A stretch of 64,000 nt of DNA from Evansella vedderi (lineage in GTDB: Bacteria; Bacillota; Bacilli; Bacillales; Salisediminibacteriaceae), in assembly GCF_030813435.1 (NCBI RefSeq), contig NZ_JAUSUG010000004.1, positions 62,001 to 126,000 of the forward strand, in the 5' to 3' direction. The notes beneath the pieces are model-generated. The model was not told where the DNA came from. It worked only from the letters and a program-made list of their open reading frames with translations, and searched no databases. The translations under genes were made by a program, and so were the position numbers. Below are positions 8,537 through 16,472 of this stretch, piece by piece. Numbering within the stretch: position 1 is the first letter of the stretch; each line of letters starts with the position of its first letter.

Positions 8537-9034
8537 ATGATGTCAATTGGTTATGACGTAGTGAGTGTAGAAACACCTAAAAATCATTCAAACATAAAAG
8601 ACTTTCAAGAGTTTATAAATAAAGTAATGTGGAAAATCATCAATGAATCGAATTGCGATAACAAGAAAGCCCTCGATATCCTTTACAAAGAATGTCATCC
8701 ATGTGTTACTTCTATTTTTTCTTCCTCAGCGGAATTCTTATTAAAGATGACTGCGGTTGTTGATTATATACTGCAGCTAGTGCCAAAACTTATGTCGTTC
8801 AAGTTAAAAGAAGTTATAAATATTAATGGTGTCTATCTATATATCGGAAAAAATAACCATGAAACGGATGTCGTTGAAGTCTGGGCATTTTTATCTTCTA
8901 AAAAGGGGAAGGGTCCTTCCCTTGATGATAATATACAACTAGTTTTAAATTCCCTGCATCCTTCTAATCCTTGGTGCTGTTTTTTGTACGACCTTGAAAC
9001 AGGTGATTTAAACGCCTTACATAGTCCACATTAA
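8537..9034 (+). CDS. Hypothetical protein, probably iron-regulated with the DUF2325 gene
   Basis: About 165 aa, not recognised. No signal peptide or clear membrane segment. Several cysteines (CDNKK, ECHPC, PWCCF) hint at metal or redox chemistry, but no family motif is seen. GTG at 8528 overlaps the ribosome site GAGGTG, so the ATG at 8537 (6-nt spacing) or 8540 is the start. It lies 28 bp after the DUF2325 gene with no terminator between and a strong one after. Shared regulation by the Fur box is therefore likely. Confidence 0.65.
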   Translation: MMSIGYDVVSVETPKNHSNIKDFQEFINKVMWKIINESNCDNKKALDILYKECHPCVTSIFSSSAEFLLKMTAVVDYILQLVPKLMSFKLKEVININGVYLYIGKNNHETDVVEVWAFLSSKKGKGPSLDDNIQLVLNSLHPSNPWCCFLYDLETGDLNALHSPH

Positions 9035-9066
9035 CCAAAAAACTGCTTTTGGCAGCAGTTTTTTGG
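9035..9066 (+). terminator. Bidirectional terminator after the Fur-box unit
   Basis: Perfect 13-bp stem (9035-9047 with 9054-9066) with T-run and A-run arms. It serves the plus-strand pair and may also serve the convergent BNR-repeat gene. Confidence 0.85.
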
Positions 9067-9086
9067 TAGTATTACCGGACTACACG

Positions 9087-10166
9087 TTAAGCCTTAAGTG
9101 CCACATCTGTAATTCTCCTTTTTTCCAAGAAATGAGGCCATTCTATAGGAGCACTTTCCCACGTGCGTCCCTGATCATTGGAAGTGTAAACACCCCTATT
9201 ATTTATTCCGTAAAAAACATTTGGTTCTTTCGGATTGGTGTGCAGGTGCAAAACAGTGGACCCTTCAGAGGATGGCAGTCCTTCCGTAACACGCTCCCAA
9301 GCTTCATTGGAACTATCTCTCCGAAAAACAAATGTATTAGCGTTATCTGGCCTGTATGCACTTCTAGGTCCCTCCGCTCCTGAAACGACTACGGTATCTG
9401 GGTTTCCAGGATCAACTGCAACATGAACTAAGTAGGAATAATTCCTAAGACCGTCATTCTGTGTTTCCCAAGTTGCCCCTCTATCTGTGCTCTGAGCATA
9501 ACCACCGCCACCTGCTTCATAAATTCTTTCGGTTGCAGTTGGATGGAGTTTAATCGTATGACAATCATATTGAGAATGTTCCTTCCTATCCTCAAATGAC
9601 CTCCCTCCATCTAAGCTCCGCATTACACCACCAAGCTCAATCCCTGCTAAAAGAAAGTTTTCGTCACCATACCCTATTGCAATATCACGTACATGATGGG
9701 TATAAGGCCTAGGTGGAAAACTCCAAGTTGATTTCGAAGGAAGGTTCAACAATGCAGGAAAACTACTCCATGAATCTCCACCATCCAACGATTGAAATAA
9801 CTCACTAGGTTCTGTTCCTACGTATAAAGGTGCATAAGAAAGGTTTTGACGATTTGGGCTGACTCGAACAGACATGACTCTATTCGGTAAAAGATCTTTT
9901 CCTATTCTCTCCCACGATATTCCATCGTCATCGCTTTTCCATAAACCATGATCAAAGGTCCCTGCATATAAAGCATTACTCACAGGATCTGCTGCCACTG
10001 ACTGAATATCACCTTCAGGGTGGGTTTGGTGTTTTACGCTCCACCCTTTAGCCCCTTTGGAAACAACAATAAGATCTTTATTTGAACTAATAAATAATTG
10101 CACTTGGCTCTTTTCCCCTTTCTGAGTTAGATATTCTAGTATATATGTTGTCTTCGAGGCGCTCAT
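9087..10166 (-). CDS. BNR/Asp-box repeat beta-propeller protein
   Basis: About 359 aa made almost wholly of sialidase/VPS10-type blades. Five Asp boxes (S-x-D-x-G-x-[TS]-[WF]) are visible: DDDGISW, LDGGDSW, LDGGRSF, TDRGATW and NDQGRTW. The fold is a seven- or eight-bladed propeller. No sialidase catalytic Arg triad can be assigned, so an enzymatic role is not supported. The reading frame is open up to 10241, but only the ATG at 10166 has a plausible site (AGAAAG). From there no signal peptide is seen, so the protein appears cytoplasmic, which is unusual for this fold. Related proteins are annotated as glycosyl hydrolase or exo-alpha-sialidase on fold alone. Confidence 0.75.
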   Translation of the reverse strand: MSASKTTYILEYLTQKGEKSQVQLFISSNKDLIVVSKGAKGWSVKHQTHPEGDIQSVAADPVSNALYAGTFDHGLWKSDDDGISWERIGKDLLPNRVMSVRVSPNRQNLSYAPLYVGTEPSELFQSLDGGDSWSSFPALLNLPSKSTWSFPPRPYTHHVRDIAIGYGDENFLLAGIELGGVMRSLDGGRSFEDRKEHSQYDCHTIKLHPTATERIYEAGGGGYAQSTDRGATWETQNDGLRNYSYLVHVAVDPGNPDTVVVSGAEGPRSAYRPDNANTFVFRRDSSNEAWERVTEGLPSSEGSTVLHLHTNPKEPNVFYGINNRGVYTSNDQGRTWESAPIEWPHFLEKRRITDVALKA

Positions 10167-10269
10167 GTATAAGTTCTTTCTGGTATTGGACGTTAGATTT
10201 TTGTTCACAAAAATACATGCTGATTCCATGAAAAACAGCATGTGGAGGGATTGTTAACACTATTTTTAT

Positions 10270-10425
10270 TTACTGTGGTTTGGAGTAATGTGTGGTTTGG
10301 TTAAAAGACAGCTTTTCATCTTCTCTAATAGCAGCCTGGTATTCTTCAATGAACGTATACACAATTCGTAGATCATCTTCGGATAATTGATCAATGAGTC
10401 GAAGGATATCCATTTTTGTTACCAT
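10270..10425 (-). CDS. Small 51-aa acidic helical protein
   Basis: A 51-codon gene starting at ATG 10425 with a full GGAGG ribosome site 10 nt upstream and ending at TAA 10270. The product begins MVTKMDILRLIDQL and is rich in Glu, Asp and Leu, mainly helical, with no membrane segment. Its N-terminal pattern 'I-L-x-L-I-D-x-L-[ST]-E-[DE]-D-L' resembles small helical-bundle proteins of Bacillus, but I do not recognise a family with confidence. It sits between the BNR gene (same strand) and the ABC-F gene. Confidence 0.6.
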   Translation of the reverse strand: MVTKMDILRLIDQLSEDDLRIVYTFIEEYQAAIREDEKLSFNQTTHYSKPQ

Positions 10426-10524
10426 CGCGGTGCAACCTCCTTCACAATTCCTAAAAGCCTCCCTTTATTTGCCTCTACCCGAAAATGACAGCTATTAACC
10501 CTCGTTCACAAAATATTAAAAAAT

Positions 10525-10569
10525 GAGGGAGTCTCAAAAAGTTAAAAATATACCTTTTGAGTCCCCCTC
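10525..10569 (-). terminator. Terminator of the ABC-F (YfmR-like) gene
   Basis: 17-bp imperfect stem (10525-10541 with 10553-10569). On the minus strand it is followed by ATTTTTTAATATTTT. It starts 10 bp after the stop codon. Confidence 0.8.
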
Positions 10570-10578
10570 CCACAAACA

Positions 10579-12471
10579 TTATTTTTTAGCTGCTTCTATT
10601 TCTTCTACAAGAATGGAAAGCTCCGTCCATCTATCCATAGCCTCTTCCAATTCTGCTTCCACTTTATTTTGTTTCTCATATAAATCACGAATTCGGTCAA
10701 TGTCACTTCCAGCATCTACAATTTCTTTATCTAGCTGTTCCTTTTTCTCTTCTAAGTTTGAAATTCGATCCTCAATTTCATCCCATTCTTTTTGGTCTTT
10801 ATAGGATAACTTCTTCGGTTTCGTTTGCTGCAGTGTGGCCCGTTCCTTCGACTTTCCTTCCTTTTCCGTTGGCATTTCCCTTTTTTCCTCTAGCCACTCG
10901 CTGTACGTCCCAAAATAACGTGACACACGTCCTTTTCCTTCAAAAACAAGCAGCCTGTCCACTACCCTGTCTAAGAAATAGCGATCGTGGGAAACGGTAA
11001 TAACAACTCCCGGAAATTGGTCTAAGTAATCTTCAAGCACAGACAAGGTTTGGGTATCTAAATCATTTGTTGGCTCATCAAGGAACAACACATTTGGCTC
11101 TCCCATTAGAACCTTGAGTAAATATAACCTACGGCGCTCTCCACCTGATAAACGATTTATATACGTCCATTGTTGTGCTCGTGGAAACATAAACCTCTCA
11201 AGCATCTGCTCCGCAGTAATAACTTGTCCATCAATCGTATAGACAACCTCTGCCACATCTTTAATATAGTCGATAACACGTTTGGAGGGATCTAAATCCT
11301 CGTGGTCTTGTGTATAATAACCTATTTTTACCGTTTCTCCTACTTCCACTTCTCCAGCATCGGGAGCTCTCCGGCCTGCGATAACATTTAATAACGTGGA
11401 TTTTCCCGTTCCGTTAGGACCAATGATTCCTAAACGTTCACCAGGAACAACGAGGTAATCGAGCTTCTGGAATAGTGTCTTTCCCTCGAATGCTTTGCTT
11501 ACCTCATGGAGCTCAATGACCTTTTTCCCGAGCCTAGTGGAACCGATGGCAAAATCTAAATCTCCCTTTTCCGCTACATGCTTTTCCTCCTGCAGCTTCT
11601 CCACACGCTGAATTCTCGCCTTTTGCTTCGTCGTCCTCGCCTTCGCTCCCCGCTTTAACCAAGCCAGCTCACGGCGGAGAATATTTTGACGTTTTGCTTC
11701 CCGCTGCTGGGCAACCTCTTCCCTTTCCGCCTTTTTCTCCAAAAACATTTCATAGTTACCTTCATATTGATACAAGTTTCCTTGATCTAATTCAATAATT
11801 CGATTTGTAACCCGATTTAAAAAGTACCGGTCGTGAGTAATAAGAATTAACGCCCCTTTGTATTGGGCCAAAAATTGCTCCAGCCACTCAATAGTTTCGT
11901 TGTCTAAATGGTTAGTAGGCTCATCAAGGAGCAGTAAATCCACAGGTTGAATTAATGCTTTAGCAATGGCTACCCGCTTTTTTTGTCCCCCTGAAAGATA
12001 CTTTACTTGTTTCGTAAAATCCGTAATCCCTAGTTTAGTAAGGACTGTCTTGGCAACCGTATTTGCTTCCCAAGCTTCTTCTTCATCCATTTTTTGTTGA
12101 AGATTGGATAGTCGCTTTTGATAAGCCTCGTTCATTGGGGCTTTTTCCAAATCCAATAGAGCAGATTCATACTCCCTCATGACACGCATAATCGTTGCAT
12201 CACCATAGTAAACCTGTTCTAATACGGTTAAGTCCCCATTTAATTCTGGCTCTTGAGGAAGATACTCCATCTGAAAATCGTTAGAATGAATCATTTCTCC
12301 CCCTTCTTTTCCTTCTATCCCCGCCAAAACCTTTAACAAAGTAGATTTCCCTGTCCCATTTACCCCTATCAAGCCTATCCGTTCTTTTGCTTCTATTGTA
12401 AAAGAAATATGGTCAAATAATTGTTTTTCCCCGTATGTTTTATATAAATTTTCCACTCGCAGCATACTCAT
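10579..12471 (-). CDS. yfmR: ABC-F family ATPase (Uup/YfmR-like)
   Basis: 630-aa soluble protein with two ABC ATPase domains (about 4-250 and 318-530), no membrane segments and a C-terminal coiled coil (about 560-630). Walker A motifs GVNGTGKST and GPNGTGKST, signatures YLSGGQKKR and RLSGGERRR, and Walker B LLLDEPTNHLD and LFLDEPTNDLD are intact. The inter-domain linker (AKRQNILRRELAWLKRGAKARTTKQKAR) is the P-site-tRNA interaction motif of ABC-F proteins, which act on stalled ribosomes. Size and tail match YfmR of B. subtilis, implicated with EF-P in relieving stalling at prolines. The first ATG (12471) has AAGGA 8 nt upstream. Confidence 0.85.
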   Translation of the reverse strand: MSMLRVENLYKTYGEKQLFDHISFTIEAKERIGLIGVNGTGKSTLLKVLAGIEGKEGGEMIHSNDFQMEYLPQEPELNGDLTVLEQVYYGDATIMRVMREYESALLDLEKAPMNEAYQKRLSNLQQKMDEEEAWEANTVAKTVLTKLGITDFTKQVKYLSGGQKKRVAIAKALIQPVDLLLLDEPTNHLDNETIEWLEQFLAQYKGALILITHDRYFLNRVTNRIIELDQGNLYQYEGNYEMFLEKKAEREEVAQQREAKRQNILRRELAWLKRGAKARTTKQKARIQRVEKLQEEKHVAEKGDLDFAIGSTRLGKKVIELHEVSKAFEGKTLFQKLDYLVVPGERLGIIGPNGTGKSTLLNVIAGRRAPDAGEVEVGETVKIGYYTQDHEDLDPSKRVIDYIKDVAEVVYTIDGQVITAEQMLERFMFPRAQQWTYINRLSGGERRRLYLLKVLMGEPNVLFLDEPTNDLDTQTLSVLEDYLDQFPGVVITVSHDRYFLDRVVDRLLVFEGKGRVSRYFGTYSEWLEEKREMPTEKEGKSKERATLQQTKPKKLSYKDQKEWDEIEDRISNLEEKKEQLDKEIVDAGSDIDRIRDLYEKQNKVEAELEEAMDRWTELSILVEEIEAAKK

Positions 12472-12746
12472 TCAAATCATCCTTCATAGTAGTCTGTTAT
12501 CTATTGTAACGAAAAAAAAGATTTCACGGTAGTAGGTTGACCCTAGCATCTATTCTCATCAGTTATTAATGTTGTTTTACGTTATATAAATCCAATTTTA
12601 TGATAAAGTAGTTATGGGCCTTATTCTATTTTTTCATAAAATGAAACTAAAGAACGTATAAGGGCGTAAAGCGTTATATAATTAAGTTAACCCTTTTATC
12701 CAGCTAGACAAACAGTATACTCATTAAATCGAAGAGGTGATTTACT

Positions 12747-14435
12747 TTGCTGCAAATGATTTTCGTCAGTGCACTATTAGCATTATTATTTCTACCATTA
12801 CAACTCGAATGGTATAAGGCTCCATTTTTCCGAAAATGGCTCATTCCACGATTTTTTATTGGATTGGCTTATGGAATGGGATTGTTCTACTTAGGTTTAT
12901 TAGACCAGTCCATCTCCGCTATAATTGTTTCTTATTTGCCAATTATCGGTATTGGTCTCATGATTGATAATAGCCTTGTCTTTTCTATCAAAAAAACGTT
13001 CCGAAAGCGCCCAGCTTTAGTAGGTGCAGGTACTGGTTTTATCCTTTTACTAGCCTTTGCCCTCTTTTGGATCATGCAGCCGTTATTTTTAGCAGATGCT
13101 AAGTTTAACATTGCTGGTGGGGAAGAAGTGACAGTAGAAGAGTTATCCCCTGTTAACGAGCAGAACATCCCAGTTGTCCCGCCTAACTTCGCAAGGTACC
13201 GATCCGATATTTTAATGGGTCAATTAGATAACCCTGCATTTTATGACCTTGGCAAAACGAGAATTCAAAGGGTAAACGATTCCCTTTATTGGATAACTCC
13301 GATTGAATATGACGGATTCTTCCGGTGGTATCGAAGTAATGCTGCACCTGGTTATATTATGGTAAGTGCTGAGAATCCTCGTGAAGAACCGGAGCTAGTT
13401 CTTACGGATATGATTTACGTTCCCTCTGGATTTTTCCATGAAAACTTAGAGCGTCATGTCCGAATGGCATTCCCAGATGTCCTTATGTTAGATACTACCT
13501 TTGAAATAGATGGGGAAGGAAATCCTTATTATATTGTGAGCTACGGACATTACACAGAGTTCCGCCGTGTGGCTGAAGTGGATGGTATTATTATCGTTGA
13601 TCCACAAACTGGGGATATGGAGCAATATGCTAAAGAAGATGCTCCAGAATGGGTTAACAGAATTTACCCTCCTCACATTGCGGCAGAAAGAAATCTTTGG
13701 TTTGGAATATACAAACAAGGAATCGTCAATCGCTTCTTTGGTCGTGAAGGATTAACTGAGCCTACACAGTGGGGAATTGAAGACTCCGTTGTGGGAGTTG
13801 TGAACCGCGAACTCCAATTAAGCTGGTTTACGGATCATATGCGACTTCAAGGTGAGGGAACCATCTCTCAATCCATGGTTGGTTTCACTACCTTTGATGC
13901 TAGAACAGGGGAGTTACATTATTTTCGTGACGCAAGTGGAATGTTAAATGGGCGTACCGCAATGAATCTTGCAGAGCGTACCTTTGTAAGGGATGACTAT
14001 GTTGCTGGAACACCGTCCCTATATAATATTTATGGTCAATATACATGGGTTGTTCCTCTCATGGACCGAAACTCCGTTTTAAGACAAATTATGTTAGTAA
14101 ACGGTAGCAGCGAAAGTGTCTTTGGTCACGGAGAAACAAAAAGGGAAGCCTTTAGTGCTTACCAATTAGCCCTTTCAACAAGGGTAGATGAAAATGTGGT
14201 TCCTGGTGAGATAACAGATCTAGTTGAAATTACGGCAACTGTCGAACGGGTCTACAAATGGGATCGGGAAGATAACGTAACGGTAAGACTTCTAATTGAA
14301 GGTTATGATCGTATCTTTACGGTCAATGCATCTGCCTATCCACGAGCAGTGTTCATCGAGCCAGGTGATGAAATTACCATAAGCTTTATGGATACAGGGG
14401 AAGAAGTTCAAGCCATTGAGGAGCTTGATTTTTAA
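12747..14435 (+). CDS. Large membrane protein of unknown function
   Basis: 562 aa. Four hydrophobic segments lie in the first 115 residues (about 3-20, 31-50, 55-73, 92-113). A roughly 450-residue domain then follows that probably lies outside the membrane. I do not recognise a family. The region around 290-400 (AAERNLWFGIYKQGIVNRFFGREGL, split here by eye) and the Asp/Tyr-rich body show no catalytic motif. The last 70 residues look like a small beta domain. It uses a TTG start with GAGGTGA 6 nt upstream. It is monocistronic with its own terminator. Divergent from yfmR over a 275-bp region in which I see no clear site. Confidence 0.6.
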   Translation: MLQMIFVSALLALLFLPLQLEWYKAPFFRKWLIPRFFIGLAYGMGLFYLGLLDQSISAIIVSYLPIIGIGLMIDNSLVFSIKKTFRKRPALVGAGTGFILLLAFALFWIMQPLFLADAKFNIAGGEEVTVEELSPVNEQNIPVVPPNFARYRSDILMGQLDNPAFYDLGKTRIQRVNDSLYWITPIEYDGFFRWYRSNAAPGYIMVSAENPREEPELVLTDMIYVPSGFFHENLERHVRMAFPDVLMLDTTFEIDGEGNPYYIVSYGHYTEFRRVAEVDGIIIVDPQTGDMEQYAKEDAPEWVNRIYPPHIAAERNLWFGIYKQGIVNRFFGREGLTEPTQWGIEDSVVGVVNRELQLSWFTDHMRLQGEGTISQSMVGFTTFDARTGELHYFRDASGMLNGRTAMNLAERTFVRDDYVAGTPSLYNIYGQYTWVVPLMDRNSVLRQIMLVNGSSESVFGHGETKREAFSAYQLALSTRVDENVVPGEITDLVEITATVERVYKWDREDNVTVRLLIEGYDRIFTVNASAYPRAVFIEPGDEITISFMDTGEEVQAIEELDF

Positions 14436-14447
14436 AGATCAAAAAGT

Positions 14448-14482
14448 AAGTGTCTCATGAATTGTTCATGAGGCACTTTTTT
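14448..14482 (+). terminator. Terminator of the 562-aa membrane protein gene
   Basis: 14-bp stem (14448-14461 with 14465-14478) with a TTG loop, followed by T residues. Confidence 0.85.
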
Positions 14483-14513
14483 AGTTTTCGGTAACTTGTG
14501 TTCATGTAATGTA

Positions 14514-14546
14514 AAAACCGCACCTACTCTTAATAGGTACGGTTTT
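14514..14546 (-). terminator. Terminator of the thiG-thiF operon
   Basis: Stem AAAACCG-ACCTA with TAGGT-CGGTTTT, one unpaired base on each side, located 15 bp after the thiF stop. The T-run is on the minus strand. Confidence 0.75.
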
Positions 14547-14560
14547 CTGTATATAAAGTA

Positions 14561-15583
14561 TTACCCTATTATCCGGTGATACAGGGTTTTTGCCTCTGAT
14601 ATGTCGTTGGTTCCATGCACTAGAACTCGGCCGTCCTTAAAAAATACAAGTCGGTGCTCTCCTTGAGTATAGGACAATAAATAAGGATTTTGCTGCACCG
14701 ATCCTTCTAAAGTAGAAAGTAGCTTACTTAACTGTTCTAAGTTTCTCTCCAATTTCTTAGGTGGTCGGATTTGCACTGTGTTTCTTCCACATAAAACCGT
14801 AGATTTCGTCTGCTGATCATAGGATAAATAAGGATAAGTTGGTTCATTACCACAGGATTGGCATGTGGATTTCTTCACAGCACTAACATTGATGGCCATC
14901 TGTTCATTTTTCCAAAGGTCAAAGGAAACCAATTTTTTCCTAAGGGAATCCCAATCCTCCACAAGAATCTTTAAGGCTTCTGTTGTTTGAAAGGCAACCA
15001 CCATCTGAACAACTGGACCAATAACACCCACCGTATCACACGTTGCTCCACCCATCGGCACTGTTTCCAACAAGCAATTTAAACAAGGCGTTTCTCCAGG
15101 AATGATAGTGTAGCTTAGACCATAGCTGGATACACAAGCACCATAAATCCACGGAAGATTGTACTTTTGAGCAATATCATTAATTAATAGCCTTGTGTCA
15201 AAGTTGTCCGTTCCGTCTACAATGAGGTCAACTCCTTCAATTAATTGCTCCATTTCTTCCTTGGTAACATCCATAACATGACTGTTGATTTTAACTTCTG
15301 AATTTACTTCTGATAGGCGCTCCTTCGCAGCAACAGCTTTTGGCAAGCGGTCAATTGCATCCTGCTCCTTATAAAGCTGCTGTCGTTGCAGGTTACTGAA
15401 CTCTACATAATCCCGGTCAACAATTGTAAGTTCACCAATCCCTGCACGAACAAGGTTTTCCGCATTCCCTGTTCCTAGGGCACCTGCGCCTATAACTAAA
15501 ACATGTTTGTCACGGATTTTTTGTTGCCCCGCTTCTCCTATGGAAGGAAACAATATTTGTCTAGAATAACGATTGTTGTTCAT
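14561..15583 (-). CDS. thiF: ThiS adenylyltransferase ThiF
   Basis: 340 aa of the E1/MoeB/ThiF superfamily. It adenylates the C-terminal Gly-Gly of ThiS as the first step in making ThiS thiocarboxylate, the sulfur donor for the thiazole ring. The ATP site VLVIGAGALGTG (about 25-36), the SNLQRQ motif and the structural zinc cysteines (CLNC and CQSC) are visible. The frame is open to 15628, but ATG 15583 carries AAGGGG and gives the family-typical N-terminus NRYSRQILFP. Last gene of the riboswitch-controlled thi operon, 19 bp after thiS. Confidence 0.93.
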   Translation of the reverse strand: MNNNRYSRQILFPSIGEAGQQKIRDKHVLVIGAGALGTGNAENLVRAGIGELTIVDRDYVEFSNLQRQQLYKEQDAIDRLPKAVAAKERLSEVNSEVKINSHVMDVTKEEMEQLIEGVDLIVDGTDNFDTRLLINDIAQKYNLPWIYGACVSSYGLSYTIIPGETPCLNCLLETVPMGGATCDTVGVIGPVVQMVVAFQTTEALKILVEDWDSLRKKLVSFDLWKNEQMAINVSAVKKSTCQSCGNEPTYPYLSYDQQTKSTVLCGRNTVQIRPPKKLERNLEQLSKLLSTLEGSVQQNPYLLSYTQGEHRLVFFKDGRVLVHGTNDISEAKTLYHRIIG

Positions 15584-15602
15584 TGATGACGCTCCCCTTC
15601 TA

Positions 15603-15806
15603 TCATCCACCACCGACAAAGTGCACAAGCTCTACGCGATCTCCATCTTGTAAAGTCGTCTCCTTATGACTTTCTTTATCGACGATTTGTTCATTTAACT
15701 CCACTATAACTACTTTATTATCTAATTCATAATAACTCAATAGCTCGGACACAGTTGTTACATTACTAGGGATTTCACTTTGTTTCCCATTTACTTGAAT
15801 TTTCAC
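15603..15806 (-). CDS. thiS: Sulfur carrier protein ThiS
   Basis: 67-aa ubiquitin-fold protein ending in Gly-Gly-Gly (VHFVGGG). The terminal glycine is adenylated by ThiF and turned into a thiocarboxylate that supplies sulfur to ThiG. It has a GTG start with AAGGAGG, and the ribosome site lies inside the end of tenI, 1 bp between the genes. This supports translational coupling. Central gene of the thiazole branch. Confidence 0.93.
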   Translation of the reverse strand: MKIQVNGKQSEIPSNVTTVSELLSYYELDNKVVIVELNEQIVDKESHKETTLQDGDRVELVHFVGGG

Positions 15807-15807
15807 C

Positions 15808-16413
15808 TTAATCCTCCTTCTGTCTGTACGCCTTAATAGCTGCCAGAGGGGCCTCAGCCTCTATTATACCTGACATGACCGCAACCCCTGTAGCACCAGT
15901 TTCCATAACTTTATCTTTATTATCCGGCTTAATTCCGCCTATTGCAATTACTGGTATGTTCACTCCTTGGACGATTTCCCTTAAACTGTCTAATCCCCTT
16001 GCTGGAAGGCCTGATTTAGATTGAGTGGGAAAAATATGACCATATAGTACATAATTAGCGCCCTCTCTCTCTGCCTGTTGTGCTTCCTCTATAGAATGGA
16101 TTGATTTTCCGATTTTTAGCAAAGGGAATTTCATCTTCACCTGAGTCACCTCGAGACTGTGAAAGGCTAATTGAATCCCAGCAGCTCCCGTTACTGCTGC
16201 CACATCCACCCGGTCATTAATGATTATTTTGGACAGGGGAACCCCTGCTTCCTTCAATAGCCGGACTCCTTCCACTAATTCGCGGGCTGGCAGTGCCTTT
16301 TCTCTCAAATGAAAGTAATCTACAAAGGGCTCAATGCTTCCCGCCCTTCGTGCAAATTGTTGTAACGAAAGCTTCCCATTGGAAATAACGTGTATTTCTA
16401 AAGAATTATTCAT
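15808..16413 (-). CDS. tenI: Thiazole tautomerase TenI
   Basis: 201-aa TIM barrel related to ThiE. The glycine-rich phosphate-binding loops IAIGGIKPDN and GVAVMSGI are present, as is YVLYGHIFPTQSKSG. TenI aromatises the ThiG product to the thiazole carboxylate tautomer. It is assigned as TenI rather than ThiE because it lies inside the thiazole operon, lacks several ThiE pyrimidine-site residues, and a better ThiE is encoded at 20059. A short gap holding an R1 repeat separates it from thiH. Confidence 0.88.
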   Translation of the reverse strand: MNNSLEIHVISNGKLSLQQFARRAGSIEPFVDYFHLREKALPARELVEGVRLLKEAGVPLSKIIINDRVDVAAVTGAAGIQLAFHSLEVTQVKMKFPLLKIGKSIHSIEEAQQAEREGANYVLYGHIFPTQSKSGLPARGLDSLREIVQGVNIPVIAIGGIKPDNKDKVMETGATGVAVMSGIIEAEAPLAAIKAYRQKED

Positions 16414-16442
16414 ATCTACTCCTCACCATCAGCCACAAAAAT

Positions 16443-16472
16443 GTTCACAAAATTGTTCGGGACCCGGTCCCT
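16443..16472. repeat. R1 repeat at the thiH stop codon
   Basis: The unit GTTCACAAAATTGT followed by CGGGACCCGGTCC closely matches the one at 36493-36519. It overlaps the last bases of the thiH stop codon and fills the thiH-tenI gap. Confidence 0.75.
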
